DNA of 56,899 nucleotides from Methanoregula sp. UBA471 (GCA_002495065.1 DADT01000043.1:1-56899); one strand, 5' to 3'; positions 16,848 to 25,678 are shown, counted from the first letter of the stretch. Notes: generated by a model from the sequence alone, not told the origin. Made by a program: numbers and translations.

Positions 16848-18764
16848 TCAATCCACCCGGATCACCATCAGGGTGATGTCATCGAACTGCGGTGTTCCGG
16901 CCACGAAGGCCTGGATCTCTTCCTGGATCTTCGTGACGATCCCTGCCGCGGGGAGATGGTGGAACTCCCGGATCACTTTTTGTAAACGTTCCTCCCCGAA
17001 CTGCCTGTCATCCCTGTCCAACGCTTCGGTCACACCATCCGTATAGAATACAAGGACGTCCCCGGAGTGGAGGGTAACCGTCTCCTGCGTATACACTTCT
17101 TCCTCCACCACGCCGAGGGCCATGCCCGTGGAAGTCATCAGAGCGATCTCCCCTGTCGCTGCCCGAAAGTGCATGGGCGGATTATGGCCGGCATTCGAGT
17201 ACGTGAATGCCCGGGTGCGTTCGTCGAGGATGCCGAAGAACAGGGTGACGAACATCCCCTGGTCTGCGTCCGCGCAGATCATCCGGTTGGCATCGGACAT
17301 GGCCGCTGCCACCACCCCCATCATCCGGAGGGAGGTCCGGACCGTTGTCCGGGAGAGGACCATGAAGAGTGCGGCGGGTACTCCTTTCCCGGACACATCC
17401 GCGATCACGAGCCCGGTCTTTCCCTGACCAATGTCGATGATGTCGTAGAAATCGCCCCCTACCTCCTTTGCAGGGATACTGATCGCGGCGATCCCGAAAC
17501 CCGGTATCCTTGGAATGACCCGGGGCAGGAAGGAGAGCTGGATACGGGATGCGATCTGCAGCTCGGTCTTCTCCCGTTCCAGCTCCTCGCTGTATTCCCG
17601 GATCCTCTGGATCATGATAGTGATGCTGTTCTCGAGCGTCGTGAACTCGGGGTTCCGCATCCCCCGGATGGGATGATCGAGATCCCCGCGTGCGATGGTG
17701 TCCACGTCCTCGATGATCTCCTTGATGGGCTGGGTGAGGAGACGACTGGTGCCGAAGGCCAGCACCACACCCATCCCGACCGCGATCCCTGCGATTGCAA
17801 GATGCAACAGGAGGACGCTTCGAAGCTTCTCCTCAAGGAGGGCTCCCGAATAGACCAGCTCGATGACAAGGCTCATGTCCGAGGCCGACGCCGGGTCTTT
17901 CAGATCCGCGAAGAGGTAGGTGGTGGTTGTGCCGCTGGCCGGATCGGTGGTTGAGAACGTCCGCCGTTCCGAGAGCGCCCTGTCAATCTCCGGATCTGTC
18001 ACCTCCGTAGCATTCAGGGCAGACGGATCCGAGACAAGGACACGGTTCGTGTCTACGATCCGGACTGATAGCAGGTTCGGGTTCAGTTCCTGGATCCGCT
18101 TTGCAATCATGGAATAGGATAGTCCGGCACGCTCCTGGAAGAACGCATCCGACTCAAGGCCAAGCTCGAGGAGGTAGCGGTGATCCGGTGTGGGCATATA
18201 AGCGAATTTACGGAGCGTTCCGGTCACGCTGGAATCCCCGGCGCTCGGAACTGAGCGTACGACACGATCGGCCGCAAAGGAGGTGCCCAATCGCAGATCC
18301 GTGATGGACTGGTAGTACTCAGGCCATTCTTTAAAGTCAAGGCCCAGCACCTCGGGCACCGTGGAGGCCACGATCACCCCGGATTCATTGATAATGTACA
18401 GGTCCAGGGCACCGGAAAAACCAGGTTGGATCTCCGATTTCAGGGCAGCGAGATCAATCCGTGCAAGATCTCCGCCGGATTCATTGTAGGCATCCACGTA
18501 GTCCGAGAACGCATCCTGCATCCGGTCGTTTAAGGTGTTGTCGTACATCCGGAGCCCCGTGTCTACGAGAGCGACCGCTCCAAGGACATTCTCTTCGCTG
18601 TACGTGCGAAGATTCTCGTACTGGGAGATCAGTTCCTCCCGGGTGCTTAGGTACGAAACCGTCATGAGGAATCCGGCCACCACGACGATGATGAGGATGA
18701 TAAAGACCGTCAGGTAACCCCGCAGAGAAAGACGTTCCGGCGAAAAGCGCGATCCGGGTGCCAT
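16848..18764 (-). CDS. Membrane sensor PP2C (SpoIIE/RsbU-type) serine phosphatase with Cache and HAMP domains
   Basis: The 638-residue protein has a membrane helix at about 17-38 and an extracytoplasmic double-Cache-like sensor (about 40-320). A second helix (about 325-350) and a HAMP domain (about 350-400, LLTQPIKEIIEDVDTIARGDL) follow. A coiled linker leads to a SpoIIE-type phosphatase with GGDFYD, IADVSGKG, FVTLFFGIL, FYTDGVTEA and QFDDITLMV, all the metal-binding acids present. It probably dephosphorylates an STAS or anti-sigma-like partner protein, but none is encoded nearby. GGAGG lies three bases before the ATG. A strong hairpin is directly upstream in the leader. Confidence 0.92.
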   Translation of the reverse strand: MAPGSRFSPERLSLRGYLTVFIILIIVVVAGFLMTVSYLSTREELISQYENLRTYSEENVLGAVALVDTGLRMYDNTLNDRMQDAFSDYVDAYNESGGDLARIDLAALKSEIQPGFSGALDLYIINESGVIVASTVPEVLGLDFKEWPEYYQSITDLRLGTSFAADRVVRSVPSAGDSSVTGTLRKFAYMPTPDHRYLLELGLESDAFFQERAGLSYSMIAKRIQELNPNLLSVRIVDTNRVLVSDPSALNATEVTDPEIDRALSERRTFSTTDPASGTTTTYLFADLKDPASASDMSLVIELVYSGALLEEKLRSVLLLHLAIAGIAVGMGVVLAFGTSRLLTQPIKEIIEDVDTIARGDLDHPIRGMRNPEFTTLENSITIMIQRIREYSEELEREKTELQIASRIQLSFLPRVIPRIPGFGIAAISIPAKEVGGDFYDIIDIGQGKTGLVIADVSGKGVPAALFMVLSRTTVRTSLRMMGVVAAAMSDANRMICADADQGMFVTLFFGILDERTRAFTYSNAGHNPPMHFRAATGEIALMTSTGMALGVVEEEVYTQETVTLHSGDVLVFYTDGVTEALDRDDRQFGEERLQKVIREFHHLPAAGIVTKIQEEIQAFVAGTPQFDDITLMVIRVD

Positions 18765-18782
18765 CGGCCTCCATGAACAAAA

Positions 18783-18806
18783 AAAGGTGCCCGGAAGGGC
18801 ACCTTT
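18783..18806. repeat. Perfect hairpin between divergent genes
   Basis: AAAGGTGCCC (18783-18792) and GGGCACCTTT (18797-18806) form a 10-bp stem with the loop GGAA. It lies 18 bases before the start codon of the phosphatase, beside its ribosome site, and 130 bases before the divergent gene. No gene ends here, so it is more likely a leader structure or operator than a terminator. Confidence 0.55.
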
Positions 18807-18935
18807 GTTCTTAATTGTTCCATGGTCGGCAGCGAAGATAAAGGGGTATGAACTTTTACGCCTGTGCCAGGACCCCCTGCTTTGTCCCGGGAAGCGGGAT
18901 CGAGCTTTTTCCAGAGAGCGTGTTCATATAATCGT

Positions 18936-19557
18936 ATGCTCCCCACCGCCAGATACTGTCTCCTGATCCTCGTCCTGGCTGCAATCTGCCTCCCCCCTGC
19001 CTTCGCCCTTCAGAACCTCCGGCAGGTGGACCTTTCACCCCCGAGCCTTGTCCTTCCTCCGGGAACCAGGCTGAACGCCTCCGCCGTGATCGAGATCCTC
19101 CCCTCGGGGGCTTCCACCTATCCCGAGGGCCATACATTGGTTCTCGGGACGGATCTCACCGATGCCCGCTGGAATGTGATGGTTATCGGTCGACGGGCGT
19201 CAGGCGGCAGTGATTCCGAAGATTGGAGACGTGGTCTTCCTGAACGGGTTCCTCCTTTCCTACCCGGACAGCAGGGATGTAGCGGTAACAGTCGCATTGG
19301 AAGGGAACGTCCCCGAGGTTCCTGACGATCAGCGGTTCACCGCGCTCCGGGTAGTGGAACTGGATAACCAGGGATCCCCTGTCGGGGGATCCGACCAAAG
19401 GGTCATCCGAACCGTCTCCCGCCTTCCAATCCTCATCCCCACCACGGCATCGACCGTCGATACATCAGTTCCTGCGACAAAAGCAGGGTTATCGGCATGC
19501 CAGGTGCTATCGGGAATTGCTCTGGCATTCCTGTGGGCAGTGAGGATAAAATCCTGA
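18936..19557 (+). pseudogene. Secreted, membrane-anchored protein gene with a frameshift
   Basis: The first frame starts at 18936 with a clear signal peptide (ARYCLLILVLAAICLPPAFA). It continues as RQVDLSPPSLVLPPGTRLNASAVIEILPSGASTYPEGHTLVLGTDLTDARWNVMVI. Near 19187 the coding pattern moves to the next frame. There it reads DGRQAAVIPKIGDVVFLNGFLLSYPDSRDVAVTVALEGNVPEV and ends in a C-terminal hydrophobic segment (GLSACQVLSGIALAFLWAV) at 19557. The layout (signal peptide, beta-rich domain, anchor) resembles DUF3821-type surface proteins of Methanomicrobiales; that comparison is from memory. Function is unknown. A one-base sequencing error would explain it equally well. Confidence 0.6.
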
Positions 19558-19682
19558 AAGGAAAGAATCCTTATCCGGGCTTCCACTCAACGGCGATGAG
19601 GATGCCCGCTCCCCATATCAGGCATGTTCTAAACCTATATCCGGGACCGGGGAAAACCACTCCACATGGGCAGGTGCAAGGA

Positions 19683-20408
19683 ATGGATCCCCTGATCGAG
19701 ACGCACGACCTCTCCAAACAATTCGGGGATACGACCGCGGTAGACCACGTAACCCTTTTTGTAAAAAAGGGAGCGCTCTTTGGCCTTCTCGGGCCCAACG
19801 GCTCCGGCAAGACCACCATGATCAGGATGCTGACCGGCCAGACCAGGCCAGGCAGCGGTACGGCCTCCGTGCTCGGGATCGACGTCGTGAAGGATCCGGT
19901 AGGGGTCCGGGAGCGGGTGGGGATCATTCCTGAGCAGGAAACCCCGCCCAGTTTCCTTACGTCAATGGAATACCTGAAATTCGTTGCCGCGGTCCGGAAG
20001 ATACCGGACCTAGAAACAAAGGCGGAATGGTGGTTCGATTTCCTTGATTTTGCCGACAAGAAGCATGTGCTCTGCAAGGACTTATCGAGGGGCACCCGGC
20101 AGAAACTGATGTTCACACAGGCCTTCATCCATGAGCCCGAGCTTGCGCTCATTGACGAGCCGCTCATCAACTTCGACCCGATCGTCCAGGACCTGGTCAA
20201 GGAGTACCTTGCCGAATACGTGAAGAAGGGCAAAACGATCTTCCTCTCTACCCATATCCTTGAGGTGGCTGAGGAGATCTGCTCGGAGTTTGCTGTCCTC
20301 CACAAGGGCACACTCCTCCACACGGGGCCCGTTGCCGAATTAAAAGCCCGGGGTGAGCACCTGCCTTCCTTCTTCCTATCGCTCGTCCGGAAGGATCGCC
20401 ATGTTTGA
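19683..20408 (+). CDS. ABC transporter ATP-binding subunit with an atypical signature motif
   Basis: This is the nucleotide-binding subunit of an ABC-2 type exporter, about 241 residues. Walker A is GPNGSGKTT, Walker B is LALIDEPLINFDP, and the H-loop is STHILE. The signature is LSRGTRQKL rather than LSGGQ. Loss of the second signature Gly and Gln is seen in some CcmA/DrrA-like members, but it is worth noting. The start codon follows CAAGGA; upstream codons in frame are not protein-like. The stop overlaps the permease start by eight bases. The substrate is unknown. Confidence 0.88.
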   Translation: MDPLIETHDLSKQFGDTTAVDHVTLFVKKGALFGLLGPNGSGKTTMIRMLTGQTRPGSGTASVLGIDVVKDPVGVRERVGIIPEQETPPSFLTSMEYLKFVAAVRKIPDLETKAEWWFDFLDFADKKHVLCKDLSRGTRQKLMFTQAFIHEPELALIDEPLINFDPIVQDLVKEYLAEYVKKGKTIFLSTHILEVAEEICSEFAVLHKGTLLHTGPVAELKARGEHLPSFFLSLVRKDRHV

Positions 20409-21807
20409 GCTGTTCACAAACATGGTGAAAGAAGAGTGGAGGGTCCATTCCACGATGTTCGGCAGCCTCTCCTTTGCCCTCTTCCCGGTGATGATTTTCG
20501 GGATCGCCTTTATGGGGTCATTCCTCCTCCCCCTGATGCGGACCACCCTCCCTGCCGGCAACCTGACGCTGATTGTTCACGCGAACTACCTGATGCTCGG
20601 GCTCATGGTTGGCGGGTTCGGGCTGCTGGGCAACGAGGTAATGAACCGGCGGTTCGGTCAGGCAAGCCTGCTTGCATACTCTGCCCGGAGCCTCCCGCTC
20701 TCCGAGAAGTTCATCTTTCTGAACTTCGTCATCAAGGACACGGTCTATTACTTCTTCCTCTGGGTCCTGCCCTTTGGTTTCGGGTATGTCCTTGCATCCC
20801 CGTTTACCGGTGTTTCCCTTACAGGTGCCCTGCTCCTGCTGCTCACCCTGACGCTCTCGTTCCTATTCGGACTCTGCGGCGTCTTCTTCCTCTCGGCAGT
20901 CTATGCCCGCTCACGGCCGGTTCTCTGGCTCGTCCTGCTGGCCGTTTGTTTGGGAACAGGCGGTCTTGCAGCTTTGACTGGCATGAACCCGGTGCTCTTT
21001 TTCCCACCGCTTCTCCTTAATGATGCGTTCACCTGGGTGAACTTCCTGATCTCCTGTGTCATTCTCGCACTCCTTTTCGGGGTTGCGATCAGTCTGTTCA
21101 ATCCTGAATCGGTAGGATCGGAAAAGATGTACAGGGACGCCTTTACGCCCCTGATGCAGCGGTTTTCGTTCCTGCCGAACCCCCCGCTCGCCGCCAAAGA
21201 TACCCTCGACCTGTACCGGAGCGGGAGCCTGGTCGGCCAGACGATCTTTTCGTTCCTCCTCCCCCTCGCGGTAATCTGGTTCTTCTTATCCCTGCTGGAC
21301 CCGTTCTTCCCGCCCCACGGACTGCTCTTCATAGTTGCCGTTACTACCGGTGTAATCGCATCAACGATGTACACGTGGGTTACGATGTTCGATACCTTCG
21401 GACCGTACGCCTGCCTGCCCGTTGCTGTAAGTACACTAATTGCGAGCAAACTCACCACGTTTGCGGTCCTCCAGGTAATACCGGCCATCTTTATCATGGC
21501 TGTTTCGATCCTCTCCGGGGAGGTCGTATATCTCATCCCTGCGGTTGTGCTCGGGATCTCTGTCTCGTTTTATGCAGTGGGTATCATGGCCTGGCTCTGC
21601 GGGCTGTCCCCTAACGTGCTGGTGTATGATGTAAAAGTACTCTTTGTGTACCTCATCCTTGTCGGCATTGTCCTGGCGATCTTTACCGCGATAGCTTTTG
21701 CGAATCCCTACTTTGCACTCTCATCAGCCATCCTTGTCATCCCCACCTGGTTGCTTGTGAAGAAAGCGAAGGTCCGCTGGGATACGGTGGACCCGGAAGG
21801 ATTCTGA
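20401..21807 (+). CDS. ABC-2 type permease
   Basis: This is the membrane partner of the preceding ATPase, 468 residues. It has about twelve hydrophobic segments in two clusters, separated by a cytoplasmic loop (NPESVGSEKMYRDAFTPLMQRFSFLPNPPLAAKDTLDLYRSG) that probably contacts the ATPase. It resembles large archaeal ABC-2 permeases and is not specific enough to name a substrate. The ATG overlaps the ATPase stop, so the pair is translationally coupled. A run of nine T follows the stop codon and should end the transcript. Confidence 0.85.
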   Translation: MFELFTNMVKEEWRVHSTMFGSLSFALFPVMIFGIAFMGSFLLPLMRTTLPAGNLTLIVHANYLMLGLMVGGFGLLGNEVMNRRFGQASLLAYSARSLPLSEKFIFLNFVIKDTVYYFFLWVLPFGFGYVLASPFTGVSLTGALLLLLTLTLSFLFGLCGVFFLSAVYARSRPVLWLVLLAVCLGTGGLAALTGMNPVLFFPPLLLNDAFTWVNFLISCVILALLFGVAISLFNPESVGSEKMYRDAFTPLMQRFSFLPNPPLAAKDTLDLYRSGSLVGQTIFSFLLPLAVIWFFLSLLDPFFPPHGLLFIVAVTTGVIASTMYTWVTMFDTFGPYACLPVAVSTLIASKLTTFAVLQVIPAIFIMAVSILSGEVVYLIPAVVLGISVSFYAVGIMAWLCGLSPNVLVYDVKVLFVYLILVGIVLAIFTAIAFANPYFALSSAILVIPTWLLVKKAKVRWDTVDPEGF

Positions 21808-21808
21808 A

Positions 21809-21817
21809 TTTTTTTTT
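21809..21817 (+). terminator. Oligo-T terminator of the ABC exporter operon
   Basis: Nine T residues begin two bases after the permease stop codon. Archaeal RNA polymerase terminates on such runs without needing a hairpin, and none is visible. Confidence 0.6.
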
Positions 21818-21863
21818 AATGCCATACCTCGCTGAATTGTATAAAAATACTTTGCCGGAACTC

Positions 21864-22565
21864 TTATCGCTCAACGTGACTCCCGTCACAAAACGGTTTG
21901 TTGAATGATTTTCCACAACGGCACAAAGTCACCCGGTTCCGGATTTCATAGACATGACCATCAGACGATACAACCGGAATGCCACCACGGACCCAGAGCG
22001 GGCCATGTTCACTTCGGGGAGGGTACTCGATGACAACAATGGATTTTTCAAATTCCGGTTCAAGTGCCTTTCCCGTTTTTTTATCCCATATGACGAGGCG
22101 CCCGGATGGACAGTTGCCTGCCTCTTCAATGGCAATATCCCTTGCCTCACGACTGTCTGATTGCCGTGTGAGGTTCCAGATCCCACCGGCACGCATACAA
22201 AACCGGGCATGCACGCACATACCTTCAGCATCCGTCAATGACAGGGTGGGCCCGTTAATCCTGTCTGCCCGGTCGAGATACGGTTCATCTTCAGCCGTCT
22301 CGGTACCGTTAAAGTGGATCTTTGTATGACTGCCGTCGCAAAAGGGTTTATTCTTCGAATGCCCGCACCGGCACAGGGAGTACTGCTCCTGCAGGGGGAA
22401 GGTCCTGACATCACTCCATGTACTGCAAAATCCCTCTGCATCGTTGCGGATCTCTTTTATAAAGAGAGGAATGCTTCCTGAAACGATGTAGGGACCGTTT
22501 TTGACAACCCTTATCCGCTTCTCATCCTCGTGCAGGCAGGTGGGTGATCCTTTTTTGGGGGACAT
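21864..22565 (-). CDS. Protein with two CDGSH iron-sulfur domains flanking a divergent ferredoxin domain
   Basis: The 233-residue protein has two CDGSH-type [2Fe-2S] sites, CRCGHSKNKPFCDGSH (Cys65, Cys67, Cys76, His80) and CRCGKSFNKPFCDGSH (Cys215, Cys217, Cys226, His230). Between them lies a region with Cys117, Cys123 and Cys152 (CVHARFC and NCPSGRL) that resembles the divergent 4Fe-4S mono-cluster domain. Family proteins are thought to act in redox sensing or iron-sulfur handling; the precise role is unknown. The start at 22565 follows AGGAG by six bases, and an in-frame GTG further up has no such site. It is convergent with the ABC exporter. Confidence 0.88.
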   Translation of the reverse strand: MSPKKGSPTCLHEDEKRIRVVKNGPYIVSGSIPLFIKEIRNDAEGFCSTWSDVRTFPLQEQYSLCRCGHSKNKPFCDGSHTKIHFNGTETAEDEPYLDRADRINGPTLSLTDAEGMCVHARFCMRAGGIWNLTRQSDSREARDIAIEEAGNCPSGRLVIWDKKTGKALEPEFEKSIVVIEYPPRSEHGPLWVRGGIPVVSSDGHVYEIRNRVTLCRCGKSFNKPFCDGSHVER

Positions 22566-22698
22566 TATGCTCCTGGTTTGTGTTTTCACCGGTGTTTCTG
22601 ATATTGTGTCTGATGGGTAACAACCTGATCGGTTGGATCAGGACGAACAGATCTTATTTAGATTTGCAGTGTAAGAAAGTTAAAAATTTCCTATATAC

Positions 22699-23364
22699 TC
22701 AGCTTTCCTCACTCTGGCGAGCCGGGCAGAAATTGCAGATCGAATAGAATACCTCTTTTTCTTTGTCCCGGATCAGGCAATAATAATCCTTCCCACGCTG
22801 TTCAACAGTAAAACCACCGGGAAAAGGCATACCGACAGGGTGTCCTGGTTCATCAAGGACAAACATCGTGAAAGCAGCTATCAGGTAATAGAAGATACGG
22901 TTCTTCGGATTGCGGAAATACGGGTTGCGTTCGATTGCATCATCCCACTCAAAACAGCCTTCAGGAAGCATTTCGCAGAATTTCCGGAATGTTTCCGGGT
23001 CCCGGACAAGGGCAGTCATACGGTCAAATGCTCCGCTGTTGTGCATTGCGAGGAGCTGGTGGTGTTTGCCAAAAAGCTGCTCGCGGAAATACGGGCGGAT
23101 TGATTCCCGGTAGGGTGAAGGAAGTTTCTCAATCTCGTTGTTCAGCCTCCCCCCGATGATCTGGAGGTCGAACATCGAATATTCCTGAATCTCACGGACG
23201 AGGATTTTCGCGAGTTCTCCTTTGGTCCGGGCTGCACAGAGCCGGGCTGCAATCTGCCGGATCCTGGTGCATGCCAGCAGATGATTTTCTGGTATCCCGA
23301 TCAATTCTCCCCCTTTCGTCAACACAGCACCCTGATTGTTATTAGAGTTTCTTTCCAGGTACAC
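22699..23364 (-). CDS. DUF2115 (UPF0305) family protein, methanogen-associated
   Basis: The 221-residue protein matches the DUF2115 family known mainly from methanogens. A long helical N-terminal half contains LAKILVREIQEYSMFDLQIIGGRLNNEIEKLPSPYRESIRPYF. The middle has FRKFCEMLPEGC and the conserved end reads YYCLIRDKEKEVFYSICNFCPAR. Cysteines near the end (CNFC) and in the middle suggest metal or redox chemistry, but the function is unknown. The first codon of the frame is GTG and no ribosome site is evident, so the N-terminus is uncertain by up to about 30 residues. It stands alone. Confidence 0.8.
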   Translation of the reverse strand: MYLERNSNNNQGAVLTKGGELIGIPENHLLACTRIRQIAARLCAARTKGELAKILVREIQEYSMFDLQIIGGRLNNEIEKLPSPYRESIRPYFREQLFGKHHQLLAMHNSGAFDRMTALVRDPETFRKFCEMLPEGCFEWDDAIERNPYFRNPKNRIFYYLIAAFTMFVLDEPGHPVGMPFPGGFTVEQRGKDYYCLIRDKEKEVFYSICNFCPARQSEES

Positions 23365-23515
23365 AAGAAACAGATGCCCGCCGCTTATCGTTGCAGACCT
23401 GTTTGTATAACCTGCCTTTTAATACGCCCGTGCAACATTGGGACGGCCAGGTGTTATGGTTTTGAAATGATTTTTCCCGCAATGCGGCCTTACAGGAAAA
23501 TACCAGGTTCTGCAA

Positions 23516-24409
23516 TCAGGGATAGAGAAGATAGTCCCCCTCAATTTTCACCCGTGCATTGCCCCCAAAAAATACAGTGCGTTGTAACTTTGATGCGTCA
23601 CTTTCCAGTCGGATTATACTTGGATGCTCCCTTGACCTGCCCTGCTCAACTCTGAGCATGCGGCCGTCCCATACATCAGCGTTCAGCAGGTAATATCCCA
23701 GCGCTGCATTTCCCGAACCTGTTGCAGGATCTTCAAGATATCCGAACGCAGGTGCAAACACACGTGTGCGATAGGAATTGTCTTTCGATGAGACCTCGTC
23801 AGAAAAAACCAGAATAAGTTCGATATCATTTCTCACACAGAATTCCTTCAGGTTCTTCTGGTCCGGGAGGAGTGAAAGGAGCGTATCAAGGGAGATAAGA
23901 GGGACGATCAGGGTTGAAAGACCCGTATTGACCAGCATAATCCGGTTTTTCTCAGATATTTCACCGGGCGGGATTTTCAGGGCTGCAGCAACATCATCCC
24001 GATCAAGGGTAGTGGTGAGAAACTGTGGGAGGGGTGTGCTGATAAAAACCGAATCTGTTGATGCAATATCGTTCCTGACGAGTAGTTCACGGCCCTGAAC
24101 ATGAACGCGGATGATAGGGTTACGGGCAAGTTCCGGGTCGTTTTTAATGAGATCATACATCACAGCAATAGTGCAATGCCCGCAGAATGCCATTTCGCGT
24201 TCCGGGGAAAAATAGCGGAGCGCGGTGTAGCCTTCATCTGAAAACACGAAGACCACCTCACTGACAAAGCCGCCAAGCTCGCGGGCGATCTGCTGCATTG
24301 CATCACCGGAAAGGGCATCCGGGCCCGGCAGGTACACGCACCCCGCAGGGTTCCCGTTCGATTGTCCTTCAACGAACGCATCTATTTTTTTGAAACGAAA
24401 ACGCTCCAT
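23516..24409 (-). CDS. PhzF-family isomerase/epimerase-like protein
   Basis: The 297-residue protein has the two-domain diaminopimelate-epimerase-like fold of the PhzF family. The N-terminal signature is KIDAFVEGQSNGNPAGCVYLP. The catalytic-Glu region follows in ELGGFVSEVVFVF, then YFSPEREMAFCGHCTIA. The C-terminal half carries the highly conserved VFAPAFGYLEDPATGSGNAALGYYL. Substrates of archaeal members are unknown, and no phenazine genes lie nearby, so only the family is claimed. AAAGGAG precedes the ATG by eight bases. Confidence 0.9.
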   Translation of the reverse strand: MERFRFKKIDAFVEGQSNGNPAGCVYLPGPDALSGDAMQQIARELGGFVSEVVFVFSDEGYTALRYFSPEREMAFCGHCTIAVMYDLIKNDPELARNPIIRVHVQGRELLVRNDIASTDSVFISTPLPQFLTTTLDRDDVAAALKIPPGEISEKNRIMLVNTGLSTLIVPLISLDTLLSLLPDQKNLKEFCVRNDIELILVFSDEVSSKDNSYRTRVFAPAFGYLEDPATGSGNAALGYYLLNADVWDGRMLRVEQGRSREHPSIIRLESDASKLQRTVFFGGNARVKIEGDYLLYP

Positions 24410-24551
24410 ATATCACTCCTTTAATCCTTCGGAGGACGATGTGGCGATCGGATTTTAATGGCAGGTAAGCTTCCTGCCGGCAGCTTGTTCAGCCGTGCAT
24501 AATCGAAAAACACACACCGTTTAATCCAATAATAATCTTCTTATCATGCAT

Positions 24552-25664
24552 TTATGAAAAAGGCTCCTGACTACCAGAACTGTCCAGGGTCATCTGGCAG
24601 GCATCGGTCTTTTCGAGTGAGGAAACCCGTAACCCGATCAGCCGGACGCTGTTGCCTCCCCACAGTATCCTGAGCAGATCCTGCGCACTGCTGCGCAGCA
24701 TGCGTTTGCTGTCAGTATAATGCATCAGGGTTTTTGCCCGTGTCCTGGTCACAAAACCTTCGTACCGTATTTTAACCGTGACGGTCCTGAACCGAAGCTC
24801 TTCACCAACAAGATCCCTGTGTACATCTTCGACCAAGGAGTCCAAAACAAACACAAGAGTTGCGAGATCGTCGGTATCCTGCTCAAATGTAGTCTCCCGT
24901 GATACTGATTTCATCCCATCCCGTTCTTGTACTTCACTGTCGTCAATTCCGAGCGCGATCTCGTGCAGGGCAATCCCGCCACGTCCAAATATTGTGATAA
25001 GCTTCTGGACATCGTATGCCGCAAGGTCCCCGATGCTCCTGATCCCAATCCCGTTCAACTCCTGTTCAGACTTTTTTCCGATGCCCGGGATCTTTCTTAC
25101 CGGCAGAGGAGCGAGGAATGAAGCTGCCTGCCCCTCTTCCACAACGGTCAGACCATCGGGTTTCTGAAAGTCCGAGGCGATCTTGGCCACGATCTTCGTC
25201 GGTGCTACTCCCGCCGAGCAGGATAGTCCTGTAGCTGTCCTGATTGAAGTCTTGATTTCCCTGGCAAGAACACCGGCTGCAGAAAAACTGCCGAGAGGAC
25301 TCAGATCGAGGAATGCTTCATCAATGCTGACCTGCTGGAACAGGAACCCAAACCCGCGCAGGCAGGTCATTATTTCTGAGGAAGTTCTGGCATACAGGGA
25401 GAAATCGGGGGGGAGGAAAACAGCATGCGGGCACAGGGAAAATGCCTGCGATATCGGCATTGCCGACCGGATTCCAAACGCCCGGGCTTCATACGAGCAT
25501 GTGGCGACGACACCCCGTCCTTTCCCGTTCTTCGGATCGGCACCAATCACCACAGGTTTTCCCCGGATTTCCGGGCGTTTCTGCATCTCTACGGATGCAT
25601 AAAAACTGTCCATATCGAGATGGAGGATAATCCGTGGTGATGTTTTCTGGGGATTCGGTCCCAT
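24552..25664 (-). CDS. dinB: Y-family DNA polymerase IV
   Basis: This is a translesion DNA polymerase of the DinB type, 370 residues. The catalytic palm motifs are ILHLDMDSFYASVE (first metal-binding Asp pair) and VSIDEAFLDLS. Between them is GVVATCSYEARAFGIRSAMP. The helix-hairpin-helix thumb has KIPGIGKKSEQELNGIGI, and the little-finger domain follows. The C-terminal end, CQMTLDSSGSQEPFS, resembles a PCNA-binding QxxL box without the usual aromatic pair. The ATG at 25664 was chosen over a GTG at 25682 because GAGGT precedes it. It lies 14 bases after the NreA-like gene, so the two are probably one operon. Confidence 0.95.
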   Translation of the reverse strand: MGPNPQKTSPRIILHLDMDSFYASVEMQKRPEIRGKPVVIGADPKNGKGRGVVATCSYEARAFGIRSAMPISQAFSLCPHAVFLPPDFSLYARTSSEIMTCLRGFGFLFQQVSIDEAFLDLSPLGSFSAAGVLAREIKTSIRTATGLSCSAGVAPTKIVAKIASDFQKPDGLTVVEEGQAASFLAPLPVRKIPGIGKKSEQELNGIGIRSIGDLAAYDVQKLITIFGRGGIALHEIALGIDDSEVQERDGMKSVSRETTFEQDTDDLATLVFVLDSLVEDVHRDLVGEELRFRTVTVKIRYEGFVTRTRAKTLMHYTDSKRMLRSSAQDLLRILWGGNSVRLIGLRVSSLEKTDACQMTLDSSGSQEPFS

Positions 25665-25678
25665 TACATAACCTCGTT

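Noticed and set aside
17067..17954. Long plus-strand frame (295 codons) antisense to the sensor phosphatase gene
   Set aside because: It mirrors the third-position GC bias of the phosphatase. Its translation is rich in His, Gly and Pro without a recognisable domain and it has no start signal.
19571..20323. Minus-strand frame of 250 codons antisense to the ABC ATPase
   Set aside because: It is Ser/Arg-rich shadow sequence opposite Walker motifs; no start signal and no domain.
20901..21536. Minus-strand frame of 211 codons antisense to the ABC permease
   Set aside because: It has the Arg/Thr-rich composition typical of the antisense of hydrophobic codons; the permease has clear membrane helices.
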